Below are positions 4,517 through 5,776 of a DNA stretch of 5,776 nucleotides, in pieces; position 1 is the stretch's first letter, and every line of letters begins with the position of its first letter. The notes under the pieces are model-generated. The model was not told the origin of the DNA. It ran no database searches and worked only from the letters and a program-made list of their open reading frames with translations. Source of the stretch: CAZKTS01 sp964555735 (GTDB lineage: Bacteria; Actinomycetota; Acidimicrobiia; IMCC26256; PALSA-555); contig CAZKTS010000133.1 in the NCBI GenBank assembly GCA_964555735.1, forward strand, positions 1 to 5,776, read 5' to 3'. Position numbers and translations under genes: made by a program.

Positions 4517-5776
4517 GACTGCGAGCGAAGCACGTTCAGTGCCGATCCCGCCCGGAACCACCCGATGTGCTCCTCCGACATCGTGTGGGTCGTGACGATC
4601 TCGTGGGACGTGCCGTTGGCGTGGTTGATCACCACGTGGACCGGCTTGCCCGGCGCGAGGTCGGCGAGCCCGACGATGTCGATGGTGTCGTCGACGAGGA
4701 TGCGCTCGTAGTCGTCGGGGTCCTTGAACGTGAGCGCCAGCACGCCCTGCTTCTTGAGGTTCGCCTCGTGGATGCGCGCGAACGATCGCACGATGACGGC
4801 CCGGCCGTTCATGTAGCGCGGCTCCATCGCCGCGTGCTCACGCGACGAGCCCTCGCCGTAGTTCTGGTCGCCGATGGCGACCCACGCGATGCCGTCCTCC
4901 TTGTAGAGCTTCGCCAGCTCGGGCAGGGGCACGGTCGAGCCGTCGCGGACGTCGATGCCCTGCCCCGACTCGTCGAGCGCGAACGCGTTGTTGACCCCGA
5001 TGAAGAGGTTCTGCGAGATGTTGGTGAGGTGGCCGCGGTACTTCAGCCACGGCCCTGCCGGCGAGATGTGGTCGGTGGTGCACTTGCCCACCGCCTTCAG
5101 CAGCACCTGGAGGCCCGTGTAGTCCTGGCCGTCCCAGGCGGGGAACGGCTCGAGGAGCTCGAGCCGGTCCGAACCGGGCTTCACCACGACCTCGACGGTC
5201 GACGGGTCGGCCGCGGGCGGCACGAAGCCCGACTCCCCGGGGTCGAAGCCCTTCGCGGGCAGCTCGTCGGCCGACGGCGGCTCGAGCACGATCGAGGAAC
5301 CGTTGGCGCCGATGGGCTCGTGGACGAAGTCGACGTCGAGGCGCCCGGTCAGCGCCATGGCCACGACCGTCTCGGGCGAACCGATGAACGAGAGGGTGTC
5401 GGCGTTGCCGTCGTTGCGGCGCGGGAAGTTGCGGTTGAACGACGACACGATCGTGTTGCGCTCGCCCATCACGATGTCGTCGCGCTTCCACTGGCCGATG
5501 CACGGACCGCACGCGTTGGCGAGCACCGTGGCCCCGATGGCCTCGAGGTCGTCGAGCAGTCCGTCGCGCTCGATGGTCGCGCGCACCTGCTCCGAGCCGG
5601 GCGTGATCAGTAGCGGCGACCTCACCTTGAGGCCCGCCGCCTTGGCCTGGCGCGCGACGTGCGCGGCGCGCCCGATGTCCTCGTAGGACGAGTTGGTGCA
5701 CGAGCCGACGAGCGCGTACGAGATCTCGAGCGGGTACTCCTCCTCGATCGCCGCCTCCTTGACGTCGGAGATCGGA
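4513..5776 (-). CDS. acn: Aconitate hydratase, mitochondrial type (3' part; 5' end beyond right edge)
   Basis: C-terminal 420 residues of aconitase, the cytosolic TCA-cycle enzyme that isomerises citrate to isocitrate through a [4Fe-4S] cluster. The frame stays open to the right edge; about 360 N-terminal residues should lie outside. GSCTNSSYED holds the first cluster cysteine (codon 5698-5700), and ANACGPCIGQW holds the other two (codons 5509-5511 and 5500-5502). The 63-residue spacing equals that between Cys385 and Cys448 of human ACO2. The swivel domain has CTTDHISPAGPWLKYRGHL, with a substrate-binding Arg, and YGEGSSREHAA, with the catalytic Ser (about residues 306-316 of the fragment). 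The end, IGWFRAGSALN, is also typical. By eye the sequence follows human ACO2 closely, so it is the mitochondrial-type family rather than AcnB or the longer IRP1/AcnA type. An in-frame GTG at 5625 lies between the cluster motifs and cannot be the start. Confidence 0.95.
   Translation of the reverse strand, partial: PISDVKEAAIEEEYPLEISYALVGSCTNSSYEDIGRAAHVARQAKAAGLKVRSPLLITPGSEQVRATIERDGLLDDLEAIGATVLANACGPCIGQWKRDDIVMGERNTIVSSFNRNFPRRNDGNADTLSFIGSPETVVAMALTGRLDVDFVHEPIGANGSSIVLEPPSADELPAKGFDPGESGFVPPAADPSTVEVVVKPGSDRLELLEPFPAWDGQDYTGLQVLLKAVGKCTTDHISPAGPWLKYRGHLTNISQNLFIGVNNAFALDESGQGIDVRDGSTVPLPELAKLYKEDGIAWVAIGDQNYGEGSSREHAAMEPRYMNGRAVIVRSFARIHEANLKKQGVLALTFKDPDDYERILVDDTIDIVGLADLAPGKPVHVVINHANGTSHEIVTTHTMSEEHIGWFRAGSALNVLRSQS

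Noticed and set aside
4517..4561. Upstream GTG at 4561 extending the anchored protein by 15 residues
   Set aside because: It lies inside aconitase and moves the hydrophobic segment away from the N-terminus. The GTGA overlap at 4513-4516 is a more typical operon junction.
4567..5613. Open frame of 348 codons on the plus strand across aconitase
   Set aside because: Antisense shadow of a protein matching aconitase along its whole length; the translation is Val/Arg/Asp-rich with no fold signature.

Overview
The window is gene-dense, very GC-rich bacterial chromosome with codon third positions mostly G or C. It looks like a high-GC actinobacterium. The Ser/Thr-rich linker of the small anchored protein, the lack of Shine-Dalgarno sequences and the TAnnnT boxes close to start codons suggest a lineage such as Acidimicrobiia, but that placement is inference. 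No rRNA, tRNA, CRISPR array, insertion sequence or phage gene was seen.

Layout from left to right: (1) a complete plus-strand DUF169-family gene (35-754); (2) a convergent minus-strand NfuA-like iron-sulfur carrier gene (762-1379), only 7 bp from the first gene's stop; (3) a 19-bp divergent gap, then a plus-strand two-gene unit made of an ATP-grasp ligase-like protein (1399-2592) and a cobalamin-type radical SAM protein with a C-terminal CCAEP motif (2603-3961); (4) a 57-bp convergent gap almost filled by a long imperfect hairpin; (5) a minus-strand unit in which the 3' part of a mitochondrial-type aconitase gene (4513 to beyond the right edge) overlaps by GTGA a gene for a small membrane-anchored protein with a Ser/Thr-rich linker (4019-4516). 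No stretch over 300 bases lacks a gene.

The most interesting part is the ATP-grasp plus CCAEP-tail radical SAM pair. I recall the radical SAM family as 'CUAEP/CCAEP-tail', in which some members carry selenocysteine where this one has the second cysteine. Together with the carboxylate-amine-ligase-like neighbour, it could be a small uncharacterised biosynthetic or modification system. Its substrate cannot be read from the sequence.

A second theme is iron-sulfur chemistry. A Nfu-type cluster carrier lies between a cysteine-containing DUF169 protein and two predicted [4Fe-4S] enzymes, the radical SAM protein and aconitase. At the level of regulation, none of the five visible starts has a convincing Shine-Dalgarno sequence. 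Four of them have a -10-like hexamer ending 6-8 nt upstream, consistent with leaderless transcription. One such box contains the stop codon of the preceding gene, and another is shared by two divergent genes.
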